Shown here: positions 14,813 to 16,430 of the stretch, in pieces
Layout of the letters: the number at the start of each line of letters is the position of its first letter
Numbering within the stretch: the stretch's first letter is position 1
Source of the DNA: Anaerolineales bacterium
Lineage (GTDB): Bacteria > Chloroflexota > Anaerolineae > Anaerolineales > DRMV01
NCBI GenBank assembly: GCA_015494815.1
Contig: WGAK01000148.1
Location: 1-16,430 of the forward strand
Direction: 5' to 3'
DNA: 16,430 nucleotides
Notes under the pieces: generated by a model
Told to the model about the DNA's origin: nothing
The model's input: only the letters and a program-made list of their open reading frames with translations
Database searches by the model: none
Program-made: the position numbers and the translations under genes

Positions 14813-16048
14813 ATGCCCGAATTCCTCGTGCTGGCCGACCCCCATCAGGCCCGCCGAGAATGGCTGGCGGCCATCACCCACCGGGTGGAGGCCGAGACCC
14901 TGCCCACCGTAGACGCGGTCGGCCGCGTGCTGGCCGAGGATGTCACCGCGGCCGAGCCCATCCCGGGCTTCCGCCGCTCGACGGTGGACGGCTACGCGGT
15001 GCGGGCCGGCGACACCCACGGCGCGTCCGAGTCGCTGCCCGCGTATCTGACCCTGGTGGGCGAAGTCCCTATGGGCGCGGCCGCGCCCTTCAGCCTGGGC
15101 CCCGGCCAGGCCGCGCTCATCCACACGGGCGGCATGGTGCCCCCCGGCGCGGACGCGGTGGTGATGCTGGAGCACACCCAACTCAGCCGCGCCGATGAGG
15201 TGGAAGTGCTGCGGGCCGTGGCCGTGGGCGAGAACATCATCGAGGTGGGCGAAGATGTGGCCGCGGGCCAGGTCATCGTCCCCGCGGGGCGCCGCCTGCG
15301 CTCGCCCGAGATTGGCGGCCTGATGGCCCTGGGCCGGACCCAGGTACGCGTGGCCCGCCGCGTGCGGGTGGGCATCATCTCCACGGGCGATGAGGTGGTG
15401 CCGCCCGACACCCGGCCCCTGGCGCCCGGCCAGGTGCGGGACATCAACTCCTACACCCTGAGCGCGGTGGTGCAACAATGGGCCGGGGAACCCGTCCGGT
15501 ACGGCATCGTGCCCGACGACGAGGCCGCGCTGCTGACCACGGCCCGCCGGGCGCTGGCCGAAACCGACATGGTCATCATCACCGCGGGCTCATCGGCCAG
15601 CACGCGCGACATGACCGCGCGGGTCATTGACCGCCTGGGCGAACCGGGCGTGCTGGCCCACGGCCTGCGCACCAAGCCGGGCAAGCCCACCATCTTGGGC
15701 GTGGCCCAGGGCAAGCCCGTGGTCGGGCTGCCGGGCAACCCGGTCAGCGCGCTGGTCAACACCCAATGGCTGGTGGTGCCCGCGCTGGAACGCTTGCAGG
15801 GGGCCGAAGCCCGGCCCTGGCCCCGTTGGCGCGCGGTGCTGGCCAATCACGCGCCCTCAGAGGCCGGCCGCGAGGAGTGGATTCCCGTGCACCTGCGTGA
15901 AGAGGACGGCCGGCTGTGGGCCGATGTGGTGTTCTACAAGAGCAACCTCATCTTCCGGCTGGTGGCGGCCGATGGCCTGATTCGCGTGCCCACCGACGCC
16001 ACCGGGCTGCCCGCGGGCACCGAAGTGGATGTGTTCGTGCTGCGATGA
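14813..16048 (+). CDS. moeA: Molybdopterin molybdenumtransferase MoeA
   Basis: MoeA inserts molybdate into adenylated molybdopterin, the last step in forming molybdenum cofactor. The 411-residue protein has family length. Visible motifs are FRRSTVDGYAVR (53-64, with the essential Asp59), HTGGMVPPGADAVVM (104-118), GED (146-148), ISTGDE (189-194), RDINSYTL, and KPGKPTILG plus GLPGNPVSALV (305-315). The MoCF-domain loop usually written GG-S-G is here ITAGSSASTRDMT (256-268). The ATG follows a strong AAGGAGG, 12 bases after ffh, and the stop overlaps the start of the next gene (ATGA). With the XdhC homologue it implies that the organism uses molybdenum enzymes. Confidence 0.94.
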   Translation: MPEFLVLADPHQARREWLAAITHRVEAETLPTVDAVGRVLAEDVTAAEPIPGFRRSTVDGYAVRAGDTHGASESLPAYLTLVGEVPMGAAAPFSLGPGQAALIHTGGMVPPGADAVVMLEHTQLSRADEVEVLRAVAVGENIIEVGEDVAAGQVIVPAGRRLRSPEIGGLMALGRTQVRVARRVRVGIISTGDEVVPPDTRPLAPGQVRDINSYTLSAVVQQWAGEPVRYGIVPDDEAALLTTARRALAETDMVIITAGSSASTRDMTARVIDRLGEPGVLAHGLRTKPGKPTILGVAQGKPVVGLPGNPVSALVNTQWLVVPALERLQGAEARPWPRWRAVLANHAPSEAGREEWIPVHLREEDGRLWADVVFYKSNLIFRLVAADGLIRVPTDATGLPAGTEVDVFVLR

Positions 16049-16430
16049 ACGCCCAACGCATTTCATGGCGCCACTGGCTGGGAGGGCTGTTGGCCCTGGG
16101 GCTGCTGGCCGCGATGTGGGCCTACGCCGCGCCCGCGCGCGCCCAGACGCCCTCGCCCTTAGCCACGCCCACTTTCGGCGGGCCTTACATCGTGGTCATC
16201 GGCAACGGCGAATACCAAATCAATGTGCGCGCCGGGCCCGGCATTGACTACCCCGCGGTGGGCATTCTGGTGCTGGGCCAGAAGGCCCCCGCGCTGGCCC
16301 GCACCCGCAACTGGGTCCAAATCGTCTACCCCGGCGCGCCCGACGGCACGGGCTGGGTGTTCGCGCCTCTGGTCAAGGTCGAAAACGGGCTTCCCCCGGC
16401 CGTGACGCCGCCGCCCACACCCACGCCCGA
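16045..16430 (+). CDS. Secreted protein with bacterial SH3 domain, N-terminal part (cut by window edge)
   Basis: The visible 128 codons begin at an ATG overlapping the moeA stop codon. A signal peptide is clear: a basic start NAQRISWRHW, a hydrophobic core LLALGLLAAMW and an ARA-QT type cleavage site near residue 33. A bacterial SH3 (SH3_3-like) domain follows, with YQINVRAGPGIDYPAVGILVLG and NWVQIVYPG-GTGWVFAPLVKV. The sequence then enters a Pro/Thr linker (TPPPTPTP) and runs off the window. Such domains usually bind cell-wall or surface ligands, and Pro/Thr linkers typically join further extracellular modules. A link with MoeA in function is unlikely; they probably just share a transcript. 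Confidence 0.85.
   Translation, partial: MNAQRISWRHWLGGLLALGLLAAMWAYAAPARAQTPSPLATPTFGGPYIVVIGNGEYQINVRAGPGIDYPAVGILVLGQKAPALARTRNWVQIVYPGAPDGTGWVFAPLVKVENGLPPAVTPPPTPTP

Overview
The window reads as ordinary chromosomal housekeeping DNA from a GC-rich bacterium, most likely a member of the Chloroflexota, possibly of an Anaerolineae-like and perhaps thermophilic lineage. This placement is inference. It rests on the lineage flavour of the EF-Tu, S12 and GatA sequences, a methionine-poor SRP54 M domain, a secreted SH3 protein with a Pro/Thr linker, and an FHA/winged-helix regulator. Promoters are sigma70-like (TTGACA/TATAAT) and Shine-Dalgarno sites are clear. I see no mobile element, CRISPR array, phage gene or attachment site, and every intergenic gap is shorter than 300 bases.

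Left part, minus strand (1-4019): a str operon transcribed right to left, rpsL-rpsG-fusA-tuf (tuf is cut by the window edge). It starts from a near-consensus promoter at 3849-3877 and has a leader of about 150 nt with several hairpins. Just upstream, on the same strand, is tRNA-Ser(CGA) with its own promoter and terminator.

Middle part, mostly plus strand (4100-9479): gatC-gatA, coupled by an ATGA overlap, begin at a promoter so close to the start codon that the mRNA is probably leaderless. An XdhC-type molybdenum-hydroxylase maturation gene converges on gatA. A divergent promoter region then leads to a four-domain ribosomal protein S1 homologue with its own terminator, followed by fabH (beta-ketoacyl-ACP synthase III) with an unusual basic tail.

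Right part, plus strand (9500-16430): an FHA plus winged-helix transcription factor; a metallo-beta-lactamase-fold hydrolase followed by a small SpoIIAA/STAS-like protein, a polytopic membrane protein of unknown family and a class I methyltransferase, all tightly spaced; then ffh (SRP54), moeA (molybdenum insertion into molybdopterin) and a truncated secreted SH3-domain protein, also tightly spaced.

By theme, the window covers translation (tRNA-Ser, S12, S7, EF-G, EF-Tu, the tRNA amidotransferase, S1), protein targeting (Ffh), fatty-acid initiation (FabH) and molybdenum-cofactor handling (XdhC, MoeA). I found no convincing new multi-gene system. The least explained parts are the four-gene cluster at 10333-13326, the FHA regulator beside it, and the hairpin-rich str operon leader.
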